Shown piece by piece: positions 55,307 through 64,000 of a DNA stretch of 64,000 nucleotides. Source of the stretch: Fontibacillus phaseoli (GTDB lineage: Bacteria > Bacillota > Bacilli > Paenibacillales > Paenibacillaceae); assembly GCF_003337355.1 (NCBI RefSeq), contig NZ_QPJW01000002.1, positions 539,537 to 603,536 on the forward strand, read 5' to 3'. The translations under genes were made by a program, and so were the position numbers. The notes beneath the pieces are model-generated. The model made no database searches and was not told where the DNA came from. It saw only the letters and a program-made list of their open reading frames with translations. Within the stretch, counting starts at the first letter, position 1. Every line of letters starts with the position of its first letter.

Positions 55307-55620
55307 CAAACAGAAGTAATCTTGGAATATTGCTAGGGATAGGATAAGAAGATAGCGAAGTAGAGTAAATCGAAATGAGTAGAAGGCAATAAAAAGAGGA
55401 AGAAAAAAGGAAAAATTGTATCTTTGTCCAATTATATACCCACCTGTGACTTTTGTGTGAATATTCTTTAAAAAACAGTGATTTTTGACAGAAAGTGTAG
55501 TTATTTATAATTCTCAGAAGGACAAGTACGAACTACAATCCGGAAGGCCAGATTCTTTAGATTCTCGCCTACTGAAATAATTTTGACTGTAAATATCCAA
55601 TAAAGCGGCCTGCATGCCAA

Positions 55621-55661
55621 AAAAGCTTATCCCCTTGTAATCCAAGCAGGAATAAGCTTTC
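55621..55661 (-). terminator. Terminator of the patatin-like gene
   Basis: AAGCTTAT and ATAAGCTT flank a 21-nt loop, followed on the minus strand by TTTTTT. Confidence 0.75.
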
Positions 55662-55710
55662 ATGATGTGTGGTTGTGAGGTGTGGCTGAAAATCGCAACG
55701 GCTGAGATAA

Positions 55711-56547
55711 TTACTGGAACAGGCTGCGGATGTCGCTCATACGCTCTGACGCTAATGCATAGCCATGCTGGCAGCTTTCACGCAACTTGCCGATATCCTT
55801 CTCAAAGCTGTCCAGCGGTGCCGCCGGACGAATAATGACCGCCCGTCCTTCCCTTTCCAGTTGTTCGCATAATGCTACGGTTTCATTGTACCGCTCATGT
55901 CTCATGAGCAACACTTGCTCGAGTTTCGGATACTTGCGGCGAAGCAGCCGGGCTACCCTTACATTGCGTTTGCCCAGCGTTTTTCGGTAGCCTTCCGGCT
56001 GGGTTAACACAATCAAATGCTTGTCGTTCCCGTCGGCGATCGCTTTCCGAATCGGAATCGGATCGGCCAACCCTCCGTCATAATACTTTTGCCCGTTCAG
56101 TTCGATAGCCGGGAACACCAGCGGAATAGCGCATGTAGCCCGGAGCATGGTCCACTGCTCGTCCGCCTCTAGCCCGTTCATATATTCCGGCAAACCGGTG
56201 CTGGCGTTCGTCACCCCTACAAGAAGTTTGCCTGAATAATTACGATATGTTGCGGTATCAAACGGAATCAGTTTTGCCGGAATTTCCCCGAATACAAAAT
56301 CGAGTCCAAACAAGCTGCGGCTCTTTAAAAAATTCCGGTATCCTAAGTATCTGGGGTCATGCCGATACTTCTCCATAATCTCCAGGTTTCTTCGCTTTTG
56401 CCTGGAGATATAGGAGATCCCGTTGCTAATCCCGGCGGAAACTCCAATACAGTATGGAAACATCAGGTCCTGGTCCAGCAGCGCATCCATCACGCCGGAA
56501 CTGAAAATAGGACGTAGGGTTCCCCCTTCCAATACTAAACTCGGCAC
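55711..56547 (-). CDS. Patatin-like phospholipase
   Basis: 278 residues (RssA/YjjU-like). LVLEGGTLRPIFSSG forms the oxyanion loop, GVSAGISNG holds the nucleophilic serine (GxSxG), and YYDGGLADPIP holds the catalytic Asp. GTG start at 56547 with AAGGAGG 6 nt upstream; the longer frame to 56643 adds an AT-rich segment without a site. No signal peptide. Confidence 0.92.
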   Translation of the reverse strand: MPSLVLEGGTLRPIFSSGVMDALLDQDLMFPYCIGVSAGISNGISYISRQKRRNLEIMEKYRHDPRYLGYRNFLKSRSLFGLDFVFGEIPAKLIPFDTATYRNYSGKLLVGVTNASTGLPEYMNGLEADEQWTMLRATCAIPLVFPAIELNGQKYYDGGLADPIPIRKAIADGNDKHLIVLTQPEGYRKTLGKRNVRVARLLRRKYPKLEQVLLMRHERYNETVALCEQLEREGRAVIIRPAAPLDSFEKDIGKLRESCQHGYALASERMSDIRSLFQ

Positions 56548-56659
56548 TCTAATCCTCCTTATTGCTTGAAGCGTTTTTCTGAATTCAAAGTTAACCTTAC
56601 TAAAATCATAGTTCACGGAAATAAAAATGTAAATGATAAGCAATATTTCCGGTAATTAT

Positions 56660-56691
56660 TAAAAAGGACCCCGCCCGCAGGCAGAGTCCTA
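56660..56691 (-). terminator. Terminator of the YjcZ gene
   Basis: AGGAC...GTCCT stem with an inner CTGCC/GGCGG pairing, followed on the minus strand by TTTTTA. Confidence 0.7.
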
Positions 56692-56708
56692 AAAGGGATA
56701 TTGTCTAA

Positions 56709-56831
56709 CTACACAAATGTTCTGGATACAATAACCAAGAGGATGAACAATACCAAAATGACTCCAGTAGAAGTAAAAATTCCTCCCACGTATCCTCCGC
56801 CGTTATTTCCGTTATCGTAGCAACCCGACAT
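56709..56831 (-). CDS. YjcZ-family sporulation micro-protein
   Basis: 40 residues (MSGCYDNGNNGGGYVGG at the start), glycine-rich head and one C-terminal membrane helix ending SRTFV. This is the YjcZ family pattern. AAAGGGAGGG lies 6-8 nt before the ATG. Such proteins are made during sporulation in Bacillales; role unknown. Confidence 0.85.
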   Translation of the reverse strand: MSGCYDNGNNGGGYVGGIFTSTGVILVLFILLVIVSRTFV

Positions 56832-57057
56832 AGCTTTCCCTCCCTTTTTCAGTATACCGTATCGTATTATTGACTCCGTCTAAGGGCCACGGCATTCGCA
56901 CAGACTATAAAAATAAAGACATCATCTTACGGCAATAATCCGCTCCGAATTTATTTGTGCCCATATTTATTAAAACGCCTATTCAAGTCGTTTCCGCCGG
57001 CATATCATAAAGAAAGACGATTTGAAGCAGGTGGTACGTTTGCCCAACAGAGGAAGA

Positions 57058-57246
57058 ATGGTCAGGACTAAGAATAAAAAAAACGGCAACGGCGGCGGCA
57101 ATAACGAGATCGCCAGCACCGAACTTAGCGCGGATGATTTAGCCATTATCGGGGCTGGACTTGCCGTCCTGGGGGATCTGTTCGCCTTTTTATCCTTAAT
57201 TAAAGTGCAGCAAGAAGAAAAAGGAACGGAGAACGGGAAAGGGTAA
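57058..57246 (+). CDS. Hypothetical small protein
   Basis: 62 residues from the ATG at 57058 (GAGG 4 nt upstream); a TTG at 57022 is in frame. A basic, Gly/Asn-rich head (KNKKNGNGGGNN) leads to one hydrophobic segment (LAIIGAGLAVLGDLFAFLSL) and a charged tail. A hairpin with T run follows at 57254-57292. No family recognised. Confidence 0.55.
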   Translation: MVRTKNKKNGNGGGNNEIASTELSADDLAIIGAGLAVLGDLFAFLSLIKVQQEEKGTENGKG

Positions 57247-57253
57247 ATCATTA

Positions 57254-57292
57254 AAGAGCGCCGAGACGCTTCTGTCCCGACGCTTTTTTGAA
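57254..57292 (+). terminator. Terminator after the small gene at 57058
   Basis: An imperfect stem (GCGCCGAGAC with GTCCCGACGC, two mismatches) is followed by TTTTTTG. Confidence 0.55.
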
Positions 57293-57303
57293 TAGAAATG
57301 AAT

Positions 57304-57945
57304 TTAACCCAGCTCTTTCTTCGGATTAGCTTGCTTCAGTCTCCACTTTCTCCATTTACGCCACCTTAAGTATAATAATCCAAGCAAAAGCACGCCTAAT
57401 CCGCTGAAAAAATAAACCAGATACTTCTCTACCAGCAGGATAACATGCTGCCATTGCTCCCCGAAAATGTACCCGATTCCGACAAAAACGACAACCCACA
57501 AAGCCGCCCCAGGGTACGCATACAATGCGAAGGTCCGGAAGGGAATCTTTATGATCCCGACAAAGTAGCCGAAAAACTGCCTCACGCCCGGGATAAAAAA
57601 GCTGATCAACAACATCCTGTTTCCGTATTTATCATAGGTTTTTCTCGTTTTCTCCAAATGGGACGGCTTCAAAAAAAACCACTTGCCATAGCGTTGAATT
57701 AACGGAGCTCCTACATGATGTCCAATCAAATAAGTAATCGTTATTCCGATCGCCGACCCGGCGAATCCTACCAGGATGGCGGGCAGTGCATCAAGAACGC
57801 CTTTATATGCCAGATATCCGGTATAGGTCAATGTCGTTTGCCCGGGCGGAAGCGGCAATGCAATAAAATCTACCGGTAGTCCGAGCAGCAGTACGAAATA
57901 ACCGTATTCCCGGAACATCCCTTCAATCCATTCCAACACGTTCAT
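57304..57945 (-). CDS. DedA family membrane protein
   Basis: 213 residues with about five membrane segments of the VTT fold. PGQTTLTYTGYLA and SFFIPGVRQFFGYFVGI, with the conserved Arg, are DedA signatures; some members are flippases for undecaprenyl phosphate or phospholipids. The C-terminus is very basic (RWRKWRKWRLK). GGAGAC precedes the ATG. Confidence 0.92.
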   Translation of the reverse strand: MNVLEWIEGMFREYGYFVLLLGLPVDFIALPLPPGQTTLTYTGYLAYKGVLDALPAILVGFAGSAIGITITYLIGHHVGAPLIQRYGKWFFLKPSHLEKTRKTYDKYGNRMLLISFFIPGVRQFFGYFVGIIKIPFRTFALYAYPGAALWVVVFVGIGYIFGEQWQHVILLVEKYLVYFFSGLGVLLLGLLYLRWRKWRKWRLKQANPKKELG

Positions 57946-58080
57946 AAATAAATAGTCTCCTCTTTCCCTGTTCCAAAGGCCCGCTTCCCTTTGCGCCGCC
58001 CGTGTGTAATATGTTAATTAATAGTATGCACGGCAAAACGCAAATTCAAAATAGACTCAGGTCGTGTCCTTTCCCGGTCT

Positions 58081-58620
58081 TTAGTCTATGGTGGCAGGCT
58101 TGTCCTTAAGCTGCTCGATCATTTCGGAAATCAATTCTTTTTCCTTCTCGATCATATTTTGAGTATAGAAATAAAGTTCAGAAGAGTACATCAGGTACTT
58201 GCTTTCGCCAACGGAGTGAGACAACTTTTCCAGCCGCTTCTCCTTGTCTTGCACAATCGTCATCCGGTAATCGAGCAGCCTATAACGCGTTTCATCATTC
58301 ATAAGATTATAGTAGGCTAACCGGATGCTCCACTCGTCATCCATCTCGATCAATTCGGGCGTAAAACGGTTAATCGTATCATGAAAGACTTGGCTGCCGA
58401 TTGCCGTGATGGCATATACATGCCGGTTCGGCCGTCCTTCCTGCTCCTCCATCGTCTTGCTGACCATTCCCCGCTCTTCAAATTGCTTCAATTTGGGATA
58501 AAGGGAGTTGTTGTTGATAATTTTTTTGTTGTTCATGACAAATAGAATATTTTTCTTGATTTCATAACCATGCTTGGGTCCCTGCATTAACTGGGCCAGT
58601 ATTAGTATCTCTATATCCAT
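58081..58620 (-). CDS. PadR-family transcriptional regulator
   Basis: 179 residues. Winged helix at ~1-85 (ILILAQLMQGPKHGYEIKK, SLYPKLKQFEERGMV, EGRPNRHVYAIT) and a C-terminal helical dimerisation region. ATG at 58620 with CGGAGGAG 5-6 nt upstream. Divergent from the Fe-S reductase gene 200 bp away, and so a candidate regulator of it. Confidence 0.9.
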   Translation of the reverse strand: MDIEILILAQLMQGPKHGYEIKKNILFVMNNKKIINNNSLYPKLKQFEERGMVSKTMEEQEGRPNRHVYAITAIGSQVFHDTINRFTPELIEMDDEWSIRLAYYNLMNDETRYRLLDYRMTIVQDKEKRLEKLSHSVGESKYLMYSSELYFYTQNMIEKEKELISEMIEQLKDKPATID

Positions 58621-58722
58621 GTAGCTCCTCCGTACCTTGAAATCCAACTGATCGCTTCATATCCCTTTATTTTACTCCATCCTACATAACGTGCCAATCA
58701 ATTGTTTGAACGTGATATAGTT

Positions 58723-58738
58723 CGTGATTTATTTCACA
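58723..58738 (+). promoter_or_regulatory. Fnr/CRP-like box
   Basis: CGTGATTTATTTCACA matches the TGTGA-N6-TCACA pattern except for the first base. Its centre is about 41.5 bp before the start point predicted from the -10 box TATAAT at 58760-58765, the standard position for activation. Confidence 0.65.
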
Positions 58739-58766
58739 TAATTATCGAAATCCTCATTTTATAATA

Positions 58767-58782
58767 AGGTTAAAATTAACCT
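58767..58782. promoter_or_regulatory. Dyad at the predicted transcription start
   Basis: AGGTTAA and TTAACCT are separated by 2 bp and lie just after the -10 box, a position suited to a repressor such as the divergent PadR protein. Confidence 0.55.
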
Positions 58783-58821
58783 ATGTTATTTTATTCTTAA
58801 TACAGGAAAGGAAGATGCAGG

Positions 58822-60750
58822 ATGGCATCATTTTCATACTTGTTCAGTCCGCAAAAAATCGGAAACATGGAGTTAAAGAACCGGGTCATTCTTCCCGCGA
58901 TGGGTACGAAAATGAATGAACCGGGGGGGTACGTAAGCCAGCGGCTGATCGATTATCACGTCGCCCGGGCCAAAGGCGGCTGCGGCTTGAACACCGTTGA
59001 AGTTACCACCGTTCATCCGACGGCTTATACGGAGGATTCACCTGCATTATTTGACGATAAATTTATTCCCGGCATGAAAAAATTAGCAGACAGCATCCGT
59101 GAAGCAGGCGGGAAAAGTTGCCTTCAATTATGGCACGGAGGCAAGGTTGCGTATAATCCGAACCAAGTATCCTCTTCTCCTGTAGCATTTGAAGGATCAA
59201 CGGTCATTCCCCGAGAGCTGGCTACCTCGGAAGTGCCCGAAATGGTGCAAGCCTACGCCGATGCTGCAACCCGTGCCAAACAAGCCGGTTTTGACAGCGT
59301 GGAATTTCACGCCGGGCACGGCTACTTGCCGCAGCAATTCTTAAGTCCAGCCATGAACTTCCGGCAGGATGAATACGGCGGCTCGTGGGAGAACCGTACC
59401 CGATTTCCGCTGGAATGCATCGCTGCCATCCGCCATGCGGTTGGTCCCGGCTTTCCGATTCTGATGCGCATCTCGGCGATCGAGGATCTGCCGGGCGGAC
59501 TTACCCTGGAGGATATGAAGGCATTCAGCGCACTCGCGGAACAAGCCGGCATCGATGCGATCAACGTTTCCCGCGGCGTTCCGGCGGGGGCGGCAATTAA
59601 GTATGAAGTGCCGCCTATCGATTTGCCGGTCGGCTTCAACGTCGATAATGCGGCTCAGATCAAATCCGCGGTCACCATTCCGGTAATTGCCGTAGGGCGT
59701 ATCAACGATCCCGCCGTCGCTGACCGGATCATCGGAGAAGGACTGGCCGACTTTGTCGCTATCGGACGGGCCCAACTGGCCGATCCGGAATTTTGCGCCA
59801 AGGCGGAAAACGGGCGGGAAGGCGAAATCATTAAATGCGTCGGCTGCGACCAGGGCTGCTTCGACGGATTCGTGAACCCGAATGTGCCGTTTATCAGCTG
59901 CATGTTCAATCCCGCCACCGGCCGGGAAAAAGAATATGAACTCGTTCCGGCCGAGCGGCCGAAGAAAGTGCTTATCGCCGGGGGTGGCCCGGCAGGCCTG
60001 GAAGCGGCCGTAATATTGAAGCGGCGGGGCCATGAGCCGATCCTGTGCGAGAAGAGCGCGATGCTAGGCGGGCAGCTTTACATCGCTGGAGCGGCGCCGC
60101 GCAAGGAAGAGATGGCCGCGGCGGCGATCGGCATGGGAGAAGCGGCGAAGCGGGCTGGCGTAGAAATCCGTTTGGAAACGGAAGTCACGCCGGACCTGAT
60201 CCGGGAAATTAAGCCGGATCAAGTGATTCTCGCCACCGGCTCCGCACCGGTGATCCTGCCGGTTGAAGGCGCCGACCTTGCGCACGTAGCAGGCTCCCAT
60301 GATGTCCTATGGGGGACGGTTATTCCGGTGGGCAACGTCGTCATCATCGGCGGCGGCCTGGTCGGCCTTGAAGTGGCCGAATTGCTCGTTGAACGCGGGC
60401 AGAAGGTGACCGTAGTGGAGATGCAGAACGAAGTAGCCGCAGACCTGAGACTGCTGCGCAAAATATGCGTCATGGAAAGTCTATACGGTCACGGCGTAAA
60501 TCTCATGACGAACAGTAAATGCCTGTCCATCGGACCGGACAGCGTCCTTATCGATCAAGGCGGAGAAGAACATTCCCTCCCTGCCGATTATGTCGTGCTG
60601 GCCGTCGGCTCCAAATCTTTGGACAAACAAAATCTGATCGATTGTCTGGAAGAGTGCAGCATTCCGTATCATATCGTAGGCGACGCGAAACAGGCTCGCC
60701 GGGCTCTGAACGCGATCTGGGAAGCCGCGAAAGTGGCCAGAACGATCTGA
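58822..60750 (+). CDS. Old-yellow-enzyme/Fe-S/FAD oxidoreductase (2,4-dienoyl-CoA reductase type)
   Basis: 642 residues. FMN TIM barrel (~1-330: LKNRVILPAMGT, QLWHGGK, EFHAGHGYLPQQFLSP), a [4Fe-4S] motif CVGCDQGC...C (~340-365), then two Rossmann parts: FAD (VLIAGGGPAGLEAA, ~385) and NAD(P) (VVIIGGGLVGLEVAE, ~510). This is the FadH/BaiCD/BaiH family, reducing enoyl or dienoyl compounds with NAD(P)H. Substrate unknown. The promoter region carries an Fnr-like box, consistent with use at low oxygen. AGGAAAGG lies before the ATG. Confidence 0.93.
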   Translation: MASFSYLFSPQKIGNMELKNRVILPAMGTKMNEPGGYVSQRLIDYHVARAKGGCGLNTVEVTTVHPTAYTEDSPALFDDKFIPGMKKLADSIREAGGKSCLQLWHGGKVAYNPNQVSSSPVAFEGSTVIPRELATSEVPEMVQAYADAATRAKQAGFDSVEFHAGHGYLPQQFLSPAMNFRQDEYGGSWENRTRFPLECIAAIRHAVGPGFPILMRISAIEDLPGGLTLEDMKAFSALAEQAGIDAINVSRGVPAGAAIKYEVPPIDLPVGFNVDNAAQIKSAVTIPVIAVGRINDPAVADRIIGEGLADFVAIGRAQLADPEFCAKAENGREGEIIKCVGCDQGCFDGFVNPNVPFISCMFNPATGREKEYELVPAERPKKVLIAGGGPAGLEAAVILKRRGHEPILCEKSAMLGGQLYIAGAAPRKEEMAAAAIGMGEAAKRAGVEIRLETEVTPDLIREIKPDQVILATGSAPVILPVEGADLAHVAGSHDVLWGTVIPVGNVVIIGGGLVGLEVAELLVERGQKVTVVEMQNEVAADLRLLRKICVMESLYGHGVNLMTNSKCLSIGPDSVLIDQGGEEHSLPADYVVLAVGSKSLDKQNLIDCLEECSIPYHIVGDAKQARRALNAIWEAAKVARTI

Positions 60751-60795
60751 CGATCTTGGCGTGTCTTTTCCACCATGAACAATCATCTAAAATTC

Positions 60796-60832
60796 AAAAA
60801 CCCGGTTGGCAATAAGCCAGCCGGGTTTTTGA
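60796..60832. terminator. Bidirectional terminator
   Basis: AAAAACCCGG-TTGGC pairs with GCCAG-CCGGGTTTTT between converging genes. Confidence 0.85.
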
Positions 60833-60836
60833 TAGT

Positions 60837-61595
60837 TCATCCGAAACGTCCGGAAATATAATCATCCGTCCGTTTATCCGACGGATTCGTAAACATTTTA
60901 CTCGTATCGCCATACTCCACTAATTCACCCATCAGGAAAAATGCGGTTTTCTCGGATACGCGGGCTGCCTGATGCATATTGTGGGTAACGATAATAATGC
61001 AGTATTCACGCTTCAATTCAGCAATCAGTTCTTCGATCTTCGCGCTCGACACCGGGTCCAACGCTGATGCAGGCTCATCCATCAAGATGATGCTCGGGCT
61101 GACCGCAATCGATCTGGCGATGCAAAGCCGCTGCTGCTGGCCGCCGGATAACGAGAGCGCGGAACGGTTCAACCTGTCCTTCGTCTCTTCCCATAACGCG
61201 GCTTTGATGAGCGACTCTTCCACGATCTGATCCAGCTTCTTCTTGTCGCGGATTCCGTGATAACGCGGTCCGAAGGCGATATTTTCATAAATCGACTTAT
61301 GGAACGGATTCGGCCGCTGCCAGACCATGCCGATTTTTTGCCGCAAAAGCACGACGTCCGTCTTAGGGTCATTGATATTCTCATCCCCGATCCAGATTTC
61401 ACCGGTAATCTGCGCACCGTCGATTAGATCGTTCATCCGATTCAAGCTGCGCAAAAACGTGGATTTTCCGCAACCGGAAGGACCGATCAAAGCCGTGACC
61501 TGTCTTGCGGCAAAGTCTAGCGAAATCTCCTTGACCGCTTGCTTTTCCCCATAGAATACGCTCAAATCCTTGGTGGCCAATTCAATATTTTGCAT
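60837..61595 (-). CDS. pstB: Phosphate ABC transporter ATP-binding protein
   Basis: 252 residues. Walker A GPSGCGKS (~38), Q-loop [11 protein letters not shown], signature LSGGQQQR and Walker [17 protein letters not shown] and the NRMNDL segment are typical of PstB. Energises phosphate import through PstC/PstA. TAGGAGG precedes the ATG; 10 bp after pstA. Confidence 0.97.
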   Translation of the reverse strand: MQNIELATKDLSVFYGEKQAVKEISLDFAARQVTALIGPSGCGKSTFLRSLNRMNDLIDGAQITGEIWIGDENINDPKTDVVLLRQKIGMVWQRPNPFHKSIYENIAFGPRYHGIRDKKKLDQIVEESLIKAALWEETKDRLNRSALSLSGGQQQRLCIARSIAVSPSIILMDEPASALDPVSSAKIEELIAELKREYCIIIVTHNMHQAARVSEKTAFFLMGELVEYGDTSKMFTNPSDKRTDDYISGRFG

Positions 61596-61605
61596 GGGAG
61601 TCCTC

Positions 61606-62493
61606 CTATTTCGTAGCCGTAAATTTCTTGTGCAGCAGACGGCCGACCCATCGCGCCAGCAAGTTAAACAGCAGCACCGTGAGAATCAGGACCGCCGAAG
61701 CTCCTGCAGCGATCTCCGGCGCATCCGGAGCCAAGCCCTCGGAATTGATTTTCCAGATGTGCACGGCCAGCGTCTCGGCAGGACGGAACGGATTGAGCGG
61801 CGACATCGGACTGAGCGGATTCCAATCCGAAAAGTCCAGTCTCGGACTGCTCATGCCCGCGGTAAACAGCAATGCCGCCGCTTCACCGAAGACGCGGCCC
61901 GCGGCCAGGATCGTACCGGTGAGAATAATCGGCAGGGCAATCGGCAGCATAATCGATTTGATCGTTTTCCATTTGGATAAGCCCAGCGCCAGGCTCGCTT
62001 CTTTTTGCGCTTGGGGAACGCTGGCCATGCCTTGTTCCGTGATTCGCACCATCAGCGGCAGGTTGAATACCGTTAAGGCAAGCGCACCCGAAAACAACGA
62101 GAACCCGAAGCCGAATACATTTACGAAGACAAGCAAGCCGAACAAACCGACAACGATCGAAGGAAAGGACGATAACACTTCCACTATCAGGCGGATAAAA
62201 TCCGTCACCTTCCCCGGCTTCGCGTATTCGCTCATATATATACCCGCTCCTAAACCAAGCGGAATCGTAATGATCATTGTGAGAACGAGCAGGAACAGAG
62301 AGTTAAACAGCTGCGGCCCAATCCCGCCGCCCGCCTTGATCGTTTGCGGGGCTGAAGTCAGGAAATCAAAGCTGATATGACCCACGCCGCGTACAAGAAT
62401 AAACCCGAGCAAACCGGCCATGATCAGAATGATGATGCCTGCAAAAAAAATGATGACTGCCGTTGCGATTTTATCTGCGGTTTTTGCGCTCAT
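61606..62493 (-). CDS. pstA: Phosphate ABC transporter permease
   Basis: 295 residues with six membrane segments. The EAA loop is [24 protein letters not shown], followed by the conserved R(V)[12 protein letters not shown] region of PstA. Its start overlaps pstC by 4 bp. Confidence 0.96.
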   Translation of the reverse strand: MSAKTADKIATAVIIFFAGIIILIMAGLLGFILVRGVGHISFDFLTSAPQTIKAGGGIGPQLFNSLFLLVLTMIITIPLGLGAGIYMSEYAKPGKVTDFIRLIVEVLSSFPSIVVGLFGLLVFVNVFGFGFSLFSGALALTVFNLPLMVRITEQGMASVPQAQKEASLALGLSKWKTIKSIMLPIALPIILTGTILAAGRVFGEAAALLFTAGMSSPRLDFSDWNPLSPMSPLNPFRPAETLAVHIWKINSEGLAPDAPEIAAGASAVLILTVLLFNLLARWVGRLLHKKFTATK

Positions 62494-63392
62494 CGGTTTG
62501 CCCTCCTTTCAAGCCACCGGACAATGAATACAAAGACAAAGGTCATCAGCATGAGAATTAGTGCCAGCGTCCAGAGCACGTTGTTTTGTGTCGACCCCAT
62601 TACCGTGTTCCCCATACTGAGCGTAATTGCACTTGTCAATGTTGAGGTGGATTCGAACAGGGAATGCGGAATATGTGGTGCATTCCCGATGACCATTTGC
62701 ACGGCGAGCGCTTCCCCGAACGCCCGGGCCATGCCCAGTACGACGCCGGTCATGAGCGCGGGCAGCGTCGTCGGAATCACTGTGCGGGCCAACGTCTGCC
62801 AGCGCGTTGCGCCAAGCGCATAAGAGCCTTCTTTCAGTCCAGGCGGGAGCGCTGCGAGCGCATCGGTCGCAATGGAGGTCATCGTCGGCAAAATCATGAC
62901 CGACAACACGCTGGCCCCGGCTGCGATCCCGAGACCTTGTCCCGGAAAGATATCCCGGTAAAGCGGAACGATTACGCTTAGACCTACGAAACCGTAAACG
63001 ACGGATGGAATGCCGGCAAGCAGTTCAATCGCCGGCTGCAAAAATTTCCGGCCCACCTTCGGCATGATTTCCACCATGAACAGGGCAGCGCAAATACTGA
63101 GCGGTGCCGAGATCAGAGCCGCCAGGATGGACGTACTGAAGGACCCGATAATAAACGGTAGCGCCCCGAACAGCGGCGGTTCTCCATCCGGTTTCCATTT
63201 GGTTCCCCCGAAAATTTCCCCAAAAGAAATCCCGTCTTTAATAAAGGAACTGAAGCCCTTAGTGGCGACAAAATAGACTAAGGAAAAAATAGTCACTACC
63301 AAAAGCACAATACATAAGGAGGTAAAAACTTTACCAGTCCACTCTTCAATAATGTGCTGTTTTATTTTACGTTTCTCTCTGGACTGAGCCAT
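62490..63392 (-). CDS. pstC: Phosphate ABC transporter permease
   Basis: 300 residues with six membrane segments; a basic head (REKRKIKQH) leads to helix 1. The EAA loop contains LPPGLKEGSYALGATRWQ, and ELLAGIPSVVYGFVGL is typical of PstC. AAGGAGAG precedes the ATG. Confidence 0.96.
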   Translation of the reverse strand: MAQSREKRKIKQHIIEEWTGKVFTSLCIVLLVVTIFSLVYFVATKGFSSFIKDGISFGEIFGGTKWKPDGEPPLFGALPFIIGSFSTSILAALISAPLSICAALFMVEIMPKVGRKFLQPAIELLAGIPSVVYGFVGLSVIVPLYRDIFPGQGLGIAAGASVLSVMILPTMTSIATDALAALPPGLKEGSYALGATRWQTLARTVIPTTLPALMTGVVLGMARAFGEALAVQMVIGNAPHIPHSLFESTSTLTSAITLSMGNTVMGSTQNNVLWTLALILMLMTFVFVFIVRWLERRANR

Positions 63393-63420
63393 GAGACCTC
63401 TCCTTTTTTAAAGCACAGAA

Positions 63421-63442
63421 AGAGGCAGAGTGATCCGCCTCT
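63421..63442 (-). terminator. Attenuator-like hairpin between pstS and pstC
   Basis: AGAGGC and GCCTCT stem, followed by a weak T-rich stretch on the minus strand. Such a hairpin would let more pstS than pstCAB message accumulate. Confidence 0.55.
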
Positions 63443-63469
63443 TGTCTTGCTGTATGATGTTATCGGGAT

Positions 63470-64000
63470 TTATTTCGTGATATTGCCGTCAACGTCGCGC
63501 TTCACTTGCATTTTGTTGGCTGGAATGTATCCCAGCTCCACTACGTCCCCGTTTTGCACTTCGTCGGATACCATGTAGTCCAGGAAAGCTTTAACGACTT
63601 CGTTCGGTTCGCCTTTCGTGTACATGTGCTCATATGCCCATACCGGATAAGTACCGTTAGCCACATTGTCTTCCGTAGCTTCCACGCCTTCATATTTCAC
63701 AGTTTTAACGCTATCGTCCAGATAGGAAAGGGCAAGGTAACCGATGGCTCCCGGTGTTTCACCTACGAGTTTTTTAACCGTACCCGAGGAATCTTCTTGA
63801 ATGGCTTTAGGAAGATCTTCCGTTTTGGTTCCGAGCGCATATTTTTCAAAAGTGGCACGCGTCCCGGAGCTGGAAGGTCTGTTAATGATTTGGATCGCTT
63901 GATCCGGACCACCCGCATCTTTCCAGTTCGTAATTTTCCCTGTGAAGATTTGAACCAGTTGATCTTTTGTCAAGTTATCGATATTTACATCAGGATTGAC
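63470..64000 (-). CDS. pstS: Phosphate-binding protein, C-terminal part (partial)
   Basis: 177 codons are visible; the N-terminus and signal peptide lie beyond the window. RPSSSGTRATFEKY holds the SGTR phosphate-binding motif, and TGKITNWKDAGG, GAIGYLALSYLD and the AFLDYMVSDEVQ end are standard PstS features. First gene of the leftward pst operon. Confidence 0.95.
   Translation of the reverse strand, partial: VNPDVNIDNLTKDQLVQIFTGKITNWKDAGGPDQAIQIINRPSSSGTRATFEKYALGTKTEDLPKAIQEDSSGTVKKLVGETPGAIGYLALSYLDDSVKTVKYEGVEATEDNVANGTYPVWAYEHMYTKGEPNEVVKAFLDYMVSDEVQNGDVVELGYIPANKMQVKRDVDGNITK

Overview
The window looks like a chromosomal segment of a Paenibacillus-type Gram-positive spore former (inference). 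The grounds are moderate GC in genes and AT-rich spacers, strong AGGAGG ribosome sites with frequent GTG and TTG starts, a YjcZ-type sporulation micro-gene, a YtxH protein, DUF1450 and DUF92 proteins, a hemE-hemH pair, CapA and LtaS-like envelope enzymes, and an AA10 chitin monooxygenase. No rRNA, phage, conjugative or CRISPR locus and no intact insertion sequence was found. The text is mostly housekeeping and accessory metabolism in short operons, separated by clear hairpin-plus-T terminators.

Layout. 1-2.3 kb: the 5' part of a radical SAM peptide-maturase-like gene, a VanZ-like gene and a cluster of short TAACGGAC repeats. 2.3-5.4 kb: a leftward operon of WYL regulator, YcaQ-like winged-helix protein and alpha-toroid protein behind a palindromic operator. 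5.6-11 kb: cold-shock protein, two small genes, oligoendopeptidase F, a LapA-like membrane protein, an M42 aminopeptidase and a phosphodiester glycosidase. 11-15.8 kb: a MarR regulator and a giant fused 2-hydroxyacyl-CoA dehydratase/activator. 15.8-24 kb (leftward): ABC-F ATPase, DUF92, FAH hydrolase, GDPD, CapA, hemH, hemE. 24-25.5 kb: an MFS exporter. 25.5-26.6 kb: a gene-free block of 247-bp tandem repeats made of hairpins.

26.6-38 kb: O-methyltransferase, THUMP rRNA methyltransferase, LtaS-like enzyme, a monooxygenase/YdeI pair, DUF1450, an unusual His-rich HesB-like protein, a DUF1232 protein, M14 peptidase, TraX, lipid kinase, glutamate racemase, YtxH, HepT-like and Dabb proteins. 38-46 kb is mostly sugar metabolism: an AraC regulator, a sugar kinase overlapping a GH4 phospho-glycosidase, a tRNA-Ala/tRNA-Lys pair, a GH43 enzyme, an AlkZ-like glycosylase and 1-phosphofructokinase. 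46-51.8 kb: FabV, a repeat-rich spacer with a TTGGGTT minisatellite, HelD, a second WYL regulator and a DinB protein. 51.9-55.1 kb: a 5'-truncated stalk-domain gene directly behind the terminator of a multidomain chitin monooxygenase. 55.7-60.8 kb: patatin, a YjcZ peptide, DedA, and a PadR regulator divergent from an Fe-S old-yellow-enzyme-type reductase. 60.8-64 kb: the leftward pstSCAB operon, with pstS cut by the window end.

Best candidates for a second look: the 247-bp hairpin repeats with relatives elsewhere; the His-for-Cys HesB protein; the Fnr/CRP-like box at about -41.5 before the Fe-S reductase; the radical SAM gene at the left edge; the kinase/GH4 pair without a transporter; and oligoendopeptidase F with a possible second, secreted start. 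Nothing seen here amounts to a proven new system.
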